NCBI GenBank assembly: GCA_937915455.1
Contig: CALDNN010000102.1
Span: forward strand, 1-58,464
DNA length: 58,464 nt
Direction: 5' to 3'
Source: Pelethousia sp002409725
GTDB taxonomy: Bacteria; Bacillota; Clostridia; Christensenellales; CAG-138
Within the stretch, counting starts at the first letter, position 1; every line of letters starts with the position of its first letter. The notes below the pieces were generated by a model, which saw only the letters and a program-made list of their open reading frames with translations, had not been told where the DNA came from and made no database searches. Shown one piece after another: positions 48,284-55,499 of this stretch. Position numbers and translations under genes: made by a program.

Positions 48284-49327
48284 ATGAACGGTTCCGATTC
48301 CTTCTCTCAGCAAAAAATCCTCAAAGCCAGGAGCGGCATGGCTGCCCTCATCCTCAACACGCTTGCCCTGCTGGCCTTCCTGCTTCTCTTCATCGTGGGC
48401 ATCACCCTGGCTGCGCGGCGGGGCGGGCTTGCCGCCGGTTTGCTCATTACCGTATCGGCCCTGATGGGCTTTGTGGTCTGCCCCATCCTCTATGCCGGGC
48501 TGAAGGTGCTAAAGCCCAACGAGGCCCTGGTGCTCACCCTCTTCGGCAAATATTACGGCACATTGGAGGGGGCCGGCTTCTATTTCGTCAATCCCTTCGT
48601 CACAGCCGTCAACCCCACCAAGCGCACAAATTTGGCCGCTACAGCCGTTGCTGTCGCGGCTGCGGCCGAGCAGCAGGCTGGGCAGGCCTCCCGTACGGAT
48701 AAATCCGAGCCCACCGATACAGCCACCGGCAAGGCCGTTTCCCTTAAGGTGATGACTCTTAACAACAATAAGCAAAAGGTCAACGACAAGTTGGGCAATC
48801 CCATTGAGATCGGCGTTGTGGTCATCTGGCGGGTTGTCAATGCGGCCAAGGCCGTATTCAATGTGGATAATTATATCTCCTTTCTCTCCATCCAGGCGGA
48901 TAGCTCCCTGCGTAACATTGTGCGGCTTTACCCTTACGACATTTGGGATGAAGGTGGAGAGGCGGACGAACTTTCTTTGCGTGGCAGCAGCCAAGAGGTA
49001 GCTCTGCGGCTTCGGCAAGAGCTGCAAGCCAAGGTAGAGGACGCGGGGCTTGAGGTCGTGGAGACCCGCATCACCCACCTCGCCTATGCCCCGGAGATTG
49101 CCGCCGCCATGCTGCAGCGGCAGCAGGCCAGCGCGATCATCGATGCCCGAAAGCTGATTGTGGAGGGGGCCGTGGGCATGGTGGAGATGGCCCTGCAAAA
49201 GCTGAGCCAGAACCAGATCGTGGAGCTGGACAGCGAGCGCAAGGCGGCTATGATCTCCAACCTCTTGGTGGTTCTCTGCGGCAGCAAGGAAGCCCAGCCC
49301 GTGGTGAACAGCGGCTCGCTGTACTAA
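48284..49327 (+). CDS. SPFH/band-7 domain protein
   Basis: A 347-residue membrane protein: two hydrophobic helices (about 20-45 and 50-72), then the SPFH domain with LKVLKPNEALVLTLFGKYYGTLEGAGFYFVNPF, an Ala-rich insertion (about 120-148) and the family segment PIEIGVVVIWRVVNAAKAVFNVDNY. The C-terminal coiled region (ALQKLSQNQIVELDSERKAAMISNLLVVLCG) is typical of a small stomatin-like subgroup found with an Arc-like partner. It probably forms a membrane scaffold. Strong TGGAGG site. 4 nt before the Arc-like gene. Confidence 0.85.
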   Translation: MNGSDSFSQQKILKARSGMAALILNTLALLAFLLLFIVGITLAARRGGLAAGLLITVSALMGFVVCPILYAGLKVLKPNEALVLTLFGKYYGTLEGAGFYFVNPFVTAVNPTKRTNLAATAVAVAAAAEQQAGQASRTDKSEPTDTATGKAVSLKVMTLNNNKQKVNDKLGNPIEIGVVVIWRVVNAAKAVFNVDNYISFLSIQADSSLRNIVRLYPYDIWDEGGEADELSLRGSSQEVALRLRQELQAKVEDAGLEVVETRITHLAYAPEIAAAMLQRQQASAIIDARKLIVEGAVGMVEMALQKLSQNQIVELDSERKAAMISNLLVVLCGSKEAQPVVNSGSLY

Positions 49328-49331
49328 TCCG

Positions 49332-49526
49332 ATGGAACGTAGCGATAAAGCCAAAAAGCAAATCCCCCTCCGCCTCTCCCCGGAGCTGTACGATAAGCTT
49401 GCAGCCTGGGCCGACGACGAGTTCCGCTCCGTCAACGGTCAGATCGAATATCTCCTGAGCGAATGCGTGAAGAAGCGCTATGGCGCGAAGGCGGTCCAAA
49501 AGCAAGGGCGGGAGATAGAATCATGA
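49332..49526 (+). CDS. Arc-family ribbon-helix-helix protein
   Basis: A 64-residue protein, KKQIPLRLSPELYDKLAAWADDEFRSVNGQIEYLLSECVKKR, matching the Arc/MetJ ribbon-helix-helix fold: one beta strand and two helices, with NGQIEYLL as the second helix. It would dimerise and bind DNA. It follows the SPFH gene by 4 nt, probably translationally coupled. Arc-like genes often sit next to SPFH genes in Bacillota; the reason is not known to me. It could bind the dyad at 48236-48258. Confidence 0.8.
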   Translation: MERSDKAKKQIPLRLSPELYDKLAAWADDEFRSVNGQIEYLLSECVKKRYGAKAVQKQGREIES

Positions 49527-49637
49527 CCAGCAGCCCCGGGTTCTATGCGGTGGACGAACGCTTTTCGTAAATACCCCCGAAATGCTTCCTAAGCATTTAT
49601 GCTCCTCCGTTTTTGACATTCCACTTAAAACGAGAAA

Positions 49638-49677
49638 GGCACGCCGCAAAATGAAATATTTTGCCGGGTGCCCTTTT
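49638..49677 (+). terminator. Terminator of the SPFH-Arc operon
   Basis: Stem of about 15 bp between 49638-49652 and 49658-49672 with two internal mismatches, then CTTTTTGT. Confidence 0.75.
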
Positions 49678-49679
49678 TG

Positions 49680-49869
49680 TTCAGGTAAGGTGCGGTATCA
49701 TCGCCTCAGGCAGGTCTTACGAGAGGTGAGACCTTAGGAACGATCCATGCAAAACAGCGAAGCCGCACGGTATGACCATTCAAGAGCCATTCGGAGAGTG
49801 GAATCACCGTGGAAAAAAGATTTTAGGGCCAGCGGGATATTGCTGCGGACAAGTGATATTCCTTCGTAT
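49680..49869. other. Intergenic, small hairpin only
   Basis: AGGTCT(TAC..GGTG)AGACCT at 49712-49734 can fold, with no T-run. No gene or RNA family recognised. Confidence 0.35.
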
Positions 49870-51336
49870 TTATGTTGATCCTCGCTGCCCGGCCCGCATC
49901 CTCTTCATGTTGCGCCGGTATACAATATATACGATTAAAATGCTGACCATGGCGACTATTGGCAAAGTAAGCAGGGCTAAGAGAAAGTATAACCCCCAAG
50001 GCACCTGATCCTCAATGCAGCTTACGGTAAAGGTCAGCTGGTCTTGCGGCAGGCCCTCCATAGAAGCAAAGAATAAATCCTCTTCCAGCTTTTCGAATTC
50101 TACGGCTTCTGAACGCACATAGGTTTCATAATTCTCCGGCCTGTTTACGAACCACACCCAAACATTCAATGTGCCGAAGTCGCGGTAATGCCGGGCGGGC
50201 CCGGTGATATAAGAGTAGTCTGCCCGCATATCCCCTGTATTTCCAAAGGAATCCGGCATATGCTTATAGGTTACGCTTACTTCACGGGATTGCCCCGCTT
50301 CAAAAGGAATCTCGTATAGCAACAGGCCAGCCATCTTTTCATTGAACAGGCTCCTTAGTATTCCTCTAATCGAATCACATCCATAAAAATCCACGCCGCC
50401 GCCAAGCAGGGTCAGCAATTCACGTTCCCCAAAAGACTCCACGCCCTCGGGATAATATTCTCTAAATTCCTGCATACATACATTACCCAGGAACTCTTCC
50501 ATGGTCATGCTTTGAACCTGCACCAATTCCAGCCCCGCATTGGAGATTGGCGTTAGAGATGACTCATTCGGATAATTCCCGTCCATATCATATGCTTCGA
50601 TTTGGGCTTGCGACATATCGAAGCCGGCGGAAACCGCTAAACGTACTTGTCCGGAGGACCTTCTTTTATGAATCTCAATAACATAATCATTATTATTAGA
50701 TTTGCTTCTATAGGCCGTAGCTCCATCACTGGTATATGAAAAAATCCGCAGATTTTCCTCACGGAGACGCGTGATCTTTATATAATTCGCCCCTGACTGC
50801 CCTTGTAATTCATATATATTCAGCACCGCATCAAAATCATATGTTTCAGGATGGTACGGGACGGGATCATTGTAATAATCCAACAAGCTCTCAATCTCCA
50901 AGGATTGCGCGTATTCCTCGATCTCGTCATAAGATTTACGCGTCCACCTTTTTTTCTCCGCTAAATGACGCAGGCTGCTGATGAAGAGCGGTTCGGCATG
51001 TATCGCCTGCCCATCCACATGAACCTCTGCGTTTGTGAGGGCGTCTATATCATCCAGTATAAACAAAATTGGAAATGCCATCGTTATGCTTTGCGCCGCC
51101 CCATGGTTTCGCATTTGATAGGAGGCGGAAACATCCATAAAGGACGAGTCCTCTGCTTCAAAATGGATGTCAAAGCGAAGGTCCTCTTTCTCCACCCCGA
51201 TGTCGCAATCCTCCAAGACCCCCATGGTATAATGGGGGCCTTCGGAGAAATAATGAATTGGTGCGGAGTTTGCAAGAGCCGGCTGCGCAGCTAACAGGAT
51301 AGACACACAGAGCAAGATAAAAGCTATCTTTTTCAT
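49870..51336 (-). CDS. Hypothetical secreted protein with C-terminal membrane anchor
   Basis: A 488-residue protein. Signal peptide MKKIAFILLCVSILLAAQPALA (probable cut after ALA), a large extracellular region with many beta-type stretches (DIHFEAEDSSFMDVSASYQM, VSVTYKHMPDSFG), and one membrane helix near the C-terminus (VPWGLYFLLALLTLPIVAMV..) followed by a basic Arg/Lys cytoplasmic tail. I do not recognise the family. The topology suits a surface-anchored receptor or structural protein. AGGAGG lies just before ATG. Immediately upstream, on the same strand, lies the end of an apparent gene remnant. Confidence 0.75.
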   Translation of the reverse strand: MKKIAFILLCVSILLAAQPALANSAPIHYFSEGPHYTMGVLEDCDIGVEKEDLRFDIHFEAEDSSFMDVSASYQMRNHGAAQSITMAFPILFILDDIDALTNAEVHVDGQAIHAEPLFISSLRHLAEKKRWTRKSYDEIEEYAQSLEIESLLDYYNDPVPYHPETYDFDAVLNIYELQGQSGANYIKITRLREENLRIFSYTSDGATAYRSKSNNNDYVIEIHKRRSSGQVRLAVSAGFDMSQAQIEAYDMDGNYPNESSLTPISNAGLELVQVQSMTMEEFLGNVCMQEFREYYPEGVESFGERELLTLLGGGVDFYGCDSIRGILRSLFNEKMAGLLLYEIPFEAGQSREVSVTYKHMPDSFGNTGDMRADYSYITGPARHYRDFGTLNVWVWFVNRPENYETYVRSEAVEFEKLEEDLFFASMEGLPQDQLTFTVSCIEDQVPWGLYFLLALLTLPIVAMVSILIVYIVYRRNMKRMRAGQRGST

Positions 51337-51344
51337 TTGGCCTC

Positions 51345-51573
51345 CTTAGGCTTGTGGATCTACATCGAGAAACGCAAAATGTCGTTAGTAGATAATGGGC
51401 GGAAAGGTCTCCATAACCCCCTGCCTGGATCCTGGGTTCTCCATTATAAAATTGAAATTGCTTTTCGTCAGAATCGCAGTTGAAGGCAACATAGTGCCCG
51501 CCGGGCTTTATTGCGCCGCTTTCTACATTTTCAACCGCATAGAGATATACCCAAATGTTAGCGTCCGCTTCCT
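51345..51573 (-). pseudogene. C-terminal gene remnant abutting the CRISPR array
   Basis: A minus-strand frame is open from the distal CRISPR repeat through about 75 codons and looks coding in composition: ANIWVYLYAVENVESG, IKPGGHYVAFNCDSDE and QFQFYNGEPRIQAGGY. It has no start codon and runs on without a clear natural stop before the next gene, so a frameshift is likely. It may be the end of a secreted protein cut off when the CRISPR locus arrived or was deleted. Family not recognised. Confidence 0.35.
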
Positions 51574-51671
51574 TTGCCGCCCCCGCTCCCCTCGCGGGGA
51601 GCGACGGCGTATACGGCTACCATGAAATGCGCATCTATATTTCAATCCCCGCTCCCCTCGCGGGGAGCGAC
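51574..51671 (-). CRISPR. Two-repeat, one-spacer type I-C CRISPR array
   Basis: Repeat at 51640-51671 (32 bp). In cas orientation it starts GTCGCTCCCC, has the palindromic stem GCTCCCCGCGAGGGGAGC, and ends GATTGAAA, the hallmark of I-C repeats. A second copy at 51574-51605 is identical for its first 24 bp but diverges at the last 8, as expected for a terminal repeat. The spacer is 34 bp (51606-51639). No leader-like sequence lies on the cas side; a cas4 pseudogene abuts there instead. Orientation matches the cas genes. Confidence 0.85.
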
Positions 51672-52087
51672 AATGGCGCAGGAGAACATTCTTCCAGGCA
51701 GATTGCCTGCGCACAGAGCTGTAGCCGGTCGCCATCCATAGTCTTTGGCGCGCCTTTATTGTACTCCACAGGGACAGGCAGATACTTTTGTGCTTGCCCG
51801 CGTATGGTTACTCCATGCTCGCTTTGCCGGAACTCTACAACATCACACTGGCCATTTGCCATTAGGCGGGTGGAACGGATGGGCATGCCGCGGGAGATCA
51901 AAAGCTCCCCGCGCCGCTCCAAGCGATATGCATCATGCGCCCGCTCATGAAAAATGTGGCCTTCTATCGTGTAAAGGTTCTCGTTCCATTGCTGCTCAAT
52001 CTGCCGTAGCGCCCACTGCCTCTGGTAAAAGGCGAACGCCTAGATGCCCGAAATGGGAAGATAGGCTTCTTCCGACATATGATGCAT
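51672..52087 (-). pseudogene. cas4: cas4 pseudogene, truncated and fused to the array
   Basis: Translating through the defects gives a clear Cas4: MSEEAYLPISGI-stop-AFAFYQRQWALRQ, then IEQQWNENLYTIEGHIFHER, RRGELLISRGMPIRSTRL, GQCDVVEF, VPVEYNKGAP and LQLCAQAICLEEC. Defects: TAG at 52040-52042 where family members have Gln; Tyr in place of the first iron-sulfur Cys (FCxRQW becomes FYQRQW); and a C-terminus missing after CLEEC, including the three-Cys cluster. Within about 18 nt the frame runs into the CRISPR repeat. Normally cas1, cas2 and a leader stand here. Confidence 0.85.
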
Positions 52088-52089
52088 TA

Positions 52090-52977
52090 CTACGCCATGC
52101 GCATGCAGGTTACGTTTTGCGGCAACGCATCAAGGTCAATTTCCACCTCGTAATCTGCATAACTGCGGGTGGGAGACGGGGCCCCTTCCCTGCGATTGAC
52201 CGTGACGAGGTCAAAGAGCTTGTGGGCTGGGGCATTTCCAAGCTCGCTTTCGTGTTTGAATACGATTAGCTCCCGGAGCGCCATCTGCCCGCGTGCCGCG
52301 GAATGGTCATGTTCGAACATATTGATGATCGCCTCCCAGAGCAGTTTAAGATCACCTTCCGAAAAGCCCGTGACCTTTCTTGCGAGGTTGGCGGAAATAT
52401 GCCCGTGTGCTCGGTAGAGGCCGTAGGGAATAATGTATTTGCGGCCCATCTCCGTTTTTTTGCGCTCCGCATCCGCCTCGGTGGTAATGGCGGTACGAGT
52501 GATGGTGATCTCCTGCTGCGCGATGGGCTCAACGCTGCGCGCAAACCCAAGTTGCACCGGGCCACGCACCTGGCCGCAGTTAAGCGCCGCTTTTACAAAA
52601 GTAGTCATCACCGCACCGAACGTACGGATATCGTAAAAATTACCGCACATAAAATCGCGAATTCGCGCATCGATCCCGGGATCGGCTTTTTTATTCAGCT
52701 TCTTTTCATCAATTCCCAGACGGGTGTAGGCGAGCTGGTCGCTTGTGTTGAGCGGGACCCCTTCTTTAATATAAATCTGATAACCTTCCGCGTTCTCCTT
52801 CACGGTTTCCACATAGTTACGAATCTTACGTTTAAGGCATACATCGGTCACAAGGCCGTAGCCGGTTTCGGGATCCACGCGCGGCATATTGCCGGCATCC
52901 GGGTCGCCGTTGGGGTTGCCGTTTTCCACATCGAACAATATCACAAAATCATACCGATTTTTAATCGCTTCAGTCAT
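52090..52977 (-). CDS. cas7c: Cas7c (Csd2), Cascade backbone protein of type I-C
   Basis: A 295-residue Cas7-family protein that coats crRNA in the type I-C effector. N-terminus RYDFVILFDVENGNPNGDPDAGNMPR has the Csd2 hallmark (VxNGNPNGDPD), and ITRTAITTEADAE, GRKYIIPYGLYRAHGHI and WEAIINMFEHDHSAARG are family blocks. Length is normal. It starts after GAGGAA. Its stop lies 2 nt before the degraded cas4. Fourth gene of the cas operon and apparently intact. Confidence 0.93.
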   Translation of the reverse strand: MTEAIKNRYDFVILFDVENGNPNGDPDAGNMPRVDPETGYGLVTDVCLKRKIRNYVETVKENAEGYQIYIKEGVPLNTSDQLAYTRLGIDEKKLNKKADPGIDARIRDFMCGNFYDIRTFGAVMTTFVKAALNCGQVRGPVQLGFARSVEPIAQQEITITRTAITTEADAERKKTEMGRKYIIPYGLYRAHGHISANLARKVTGFSEGDLKLLWEAIINMFEHDHSAARGQMALRELIVFKHESELGNAPAHKLFDLVTVNRREGAPSPTRSYADYEVEIDLDALPQNVTCMRMA

Positions 52978-53008
52978 GGCGTTATTCCTCGCTTTCTATA
53001 TTCTGTTG

Positions 53009-54817
53009 CTATTCGTTCACGGCAGGAGTTTCTGGGGCGGCTTCGTTGGATGCAGCGGGTTTCTTCTGGTAGAAGCGCTGCACCTGGTGGTGGTACCCAA
53101 GCAGAAACTGGCATTGTTCGGTATTGTTTAGCCGGGCGGGGAAAGCATCCCTATCGTTCGGCGCGGGGAGTCTTCCCATAAGGTCCAACACGAGGTTGCT
53201 GTAGATAATGCGCTTGCCTTCAGCTTTCATGCGGTTGAGGTATACGGGGTACTGCTTTAGCAGCTCGTTGAATATGAGGGCAGGCGTATCACAGGCAGTG
53301 CTGAAATACTTCTTTTTAATGTTCGCACCGATTTCCGTATCGCTGCTGTCCCTCTGGATAAATTCAAGCGCCGCGAACAACCGGCCCAGCACATAAGGGA
53401 GAACAGTGCAGTCTTCATTGAGAAACACTTTTGCTACCTCCTCTGTTTCGGGATCGTCCCCGTAGTTTTTTAGCAAATACGCTTTGAGAATCGCGGCCTT
53501 GCCGCGGGTAAGATCATGCTCCGCGTGCACGCGCAGCAGCACGTTCTGCATAAGCGCCTCCGGGTAATCGGCGTTGCTTAAAATCGCCTGGAGTACAGCG
53601 CCCGCAAGAAGCGGGGAAGCCGCACTATCCTTAGACATGGGGTGTACGGTTTCAAGCAGTAGCCAATAGGGGGTAAGATAGTCCCGCTCGTAGGGTGCTT
53701 TTGCAATTTCTAGCCGCGCGTAATGCGCCGCGATGTTTTGGAGCATGTTGCCGAAGGTATCCCGCAGGAAAAAGCGCACCGAAATGCGCGCGGCATTGGG
53801 CGCAAGCCCCAGCACATAGAAGGGCGTATCTTCGTTCAGCCCTTCCGCCGCGATGGGCAGGCCCTGCGTAACCTTTTTCATAATGCTGTTTAGCAGGGCG
53901 CTCTGATCCTCCTGCGGGGAGAGCATAACGGAAAAGAAATCGCTGTAATTCGGGTTCGCATCCTCGGCCCAGTAGACGATATTGCTATTTGCCAGGTACG
54001 CATTATGGGCGGGCTGGGAGAGTAGGTAGTTGAGCGCCGTTGCATAGGCAAAGGCCGCGTATTCGCTAACAGGTGCGTTGATGCTGGCGCTTAGGCCATA
54101 GGATTCATATGCGGCCGCATTAAAGGAAACAAGGTTTGCGCCTGCGCTTTGGGTATCCCGCACGCCTTTGATTTTAGGATGGAGCAGCGCGATGGGCTCG
54201 TCCGCCCCGCCCGTCACCAGGCATTGCATGCGCGTATCGCTTAGCTGCGCGTTTTTATACCGCACCCACGCTTCCTGCAGGTTTGGGTCATCCTGCGCAT
54301 AAGTCCCATCCGGCGCAACGAATATAAAATACCGCCCCGCCTTCATTTCCTCCATGAGCGCGGGGTCGGAAAGGGCCGGATGCGGTGTTTGCGGATCATA
54401 CCGGTCAAAATACGCACAGATTGCCCTTGCCGCGGGGGAGTTGACGCCCTCTAAAATCTTCCGATGCAGCTTTTTTGAGGCCTCGAAACATGCCGCAGTG
54501 CGCTGCTTATCGCCCTTATAGTCATACCCCAGCAGAAACAGCGCGTTATCGCATAAAAAGTTCGCCAGAATATTCACGCCGCGCACATAGGGCATGGGGA
54601 GCGTCATGGATTGTGGAACCTCCATCATCTTTTTGCCCACCTGTCTTTCTTGCTTCAAGGGCAAAACATGCGTGAGCGTTCCATCCTCCCGCAGGCAAAG
54701 GCCGTAGGAAACCTTGGCCTGCGCAAACCAGAGGGGCGGAACCCGTTCATCTTCCTGCAGCGTGTCCCGTGCCGCGTCCATGAGCGCATAGTAGCGCGCC
54801 AGAGCTTGCAAGATCAT
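53009..54817 (-). CDS. cas8c: Cas8c (Csd1), large subunit of type I-C Cascade
   Basis: A 602-residue large subunit expected to recognise the PAM and, by internal initiation in studied I-C systems, to give a small Cas11-like product. ILQALARYYALMD is the family start; FLCDNALFLLGYD, FVAPDGTYAQDDPNLQEAW, GLSASINAPVSEYAAFAYATALNYLL and VLGLAPNAARISVRFFL are Csd1 blocks. The C-terminal part (YCLGRLFAALEFIQRDS-like, FNELLKQYPVYLNRMK) is also typical. No frameshift. It starts in the ATGA overlap with cas5c. Internal Met codons near the last 120 residues could serve Cas11c. Confidence 0.92.
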   Translation of the reverse strand: MILQALARYYALMDAARDTLQEDERVPPLWFAQAKVSYGLCLREDGTLTHVLPLKQERQVGKKMMEVPQSMTLPMPYVRGVNILANFLCDNALFLLGYDYKGDKQRTAACFEASKKLHRKILEGVNSPAARAICAYFDRYDPQTPHPALSDPALMEEMKAGRYFIFVAPDGTYAQDDPNLQEAWVRYKNAQLSDTRMQCLVTGGADEPIALLHPKIKGVRDTQSAGANLVSFNAAAYESYGLSASINAPVSEYAAFAYATALNYLLSQPAHNAYLANSNIVYWAEDANPNYSDFFSVMLSPQEDQSALLNSIMKKVTQGLPIAAEGLNEDTPFYVLGLAPNAARISVRFFLRDTFGNMLQNIAAHYARLEIAKAPYERDYLTPYWLLLETVHPMSKDSAASPLLAGAVLQAILSNADYPEALMQNVLLRVHAEHDLTRGKAAILKAYLLKNYGDDPETEEVAKVFLNEDCTVLPYVLGRLFAALEFIQRDSSDTEIGANIKKKYFSTACDTPALIFNELLKQYPVYLNRMKAEGKRIIYSNLVLDLMGRLPAPNDRDAFPARLNNTEQCQFLLGYHHQVQRFYQKKPAASNEAAPETPAVNE

Positions 54818-55464
54818 TGGAACACCTCCACGCCGGAAAGATCCAGCACGCCATCGCGGAGCACCGCGCGGAAAAATCGGGGGCTGATATCTGCGGGGTC
54901 ACTATAATCCATGTCGTAGAGCATAAAGCCCAGGTCCCGTTCCCCCTCGTAGGCGGCTTTGCCTATGGGATTCTCCACGGCACGCACATCCGCAGGAAAT
55001 TCGCGGCATCCCAAATACGGTTGATGAAAGCACTGGCCCTTCTGTATCCGCCGCATGATAATGGCATAAAACTTATCCGCATTATCATCCGACGCGGTGG
55101 CCTCCGTAAGGTCAAAGTGCGCCTCGATAACATAACGCACATCCCGCAAGAGCAGCGAGGCGCGCTGCTGGATGTTTGCCGTGGTGCTGATATTCAGCGG
55201 TTCGTTGCTTCCCTTCATGACGGTGAGCGCATTGGCTGCGGAAAGCTTGGCGGATACCTCGTTACGGCGGATGTTGACAAACCGGATGGGCTCCATGACA
55301 TGGATCCTGTCAATCCTCCACCGGATGCCGGGATGCCAGTAGATCGCTTCCAGCAGCCCCCGCGCGGCGGAAGGCGTGATCATATCGTAGCTCACGCGCT
55401 CCACTTTGAGCTCCGGGCGTGAAAACAGCGCATACTGGCCGGAAACTTCCAGTATTACACCCAA
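54814..55464 (-). CDS. cas5c: Cas5c (Cas5d), crRNA-processing subunit of type I-C
   Basis: A 216-residue protein from TTG 55464, which has GGGAGGTGA 7 nt upstream; a longer frame from 55509 would overlap cas3 and lacks a site. GVILEVSGQYALFSRPELKVERVSYDMITPSAARGLLEAIYW is the Cas5d start pattern (shown in parts), later IHVMEPIRFVNIRRNE and LLRDVRYVIEAHF. In type I-C this subunit cuts the repeat hairpin to make crRNA. I could not assign catalytic residues one by one. Stop overlaps cas8c by 4 nt. Confidence 0.9.
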   Translation of the reverse strand: MGVILEVSGQYALFSRPELKVERVSYDMITPSAARGLLEAIYWHPGIRWRIDRIHVMEPIRFVNIRRNEVSAKLSAANALTVMKGSNEPLNISTTANIQQRASLLLRDVRYVIEAHFDLTEATASDDNADKFYAIIMRRIQKGQCFHQPYLGCREFPADVRAVENPIGKAAYEGERDLGFMLYDMDYSDPADISPRFFRAVLRDGVLDLSGVEVFQ

Positions 55465-55499
55465 AAAATCACCTCCCAAATAGTTATGGTTATCGCATA

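Noticed and set aside
48509..49435. 308-codon minus-strand frame
   Set aside because: Antisense to the SPFH and Arc-like genes, both with family motifs.
51606..51639. Spacer matching another part of this window (self-targeting)
   Set aside because: Reading both strands I found only short shared words of about ten bases, which is chance level.
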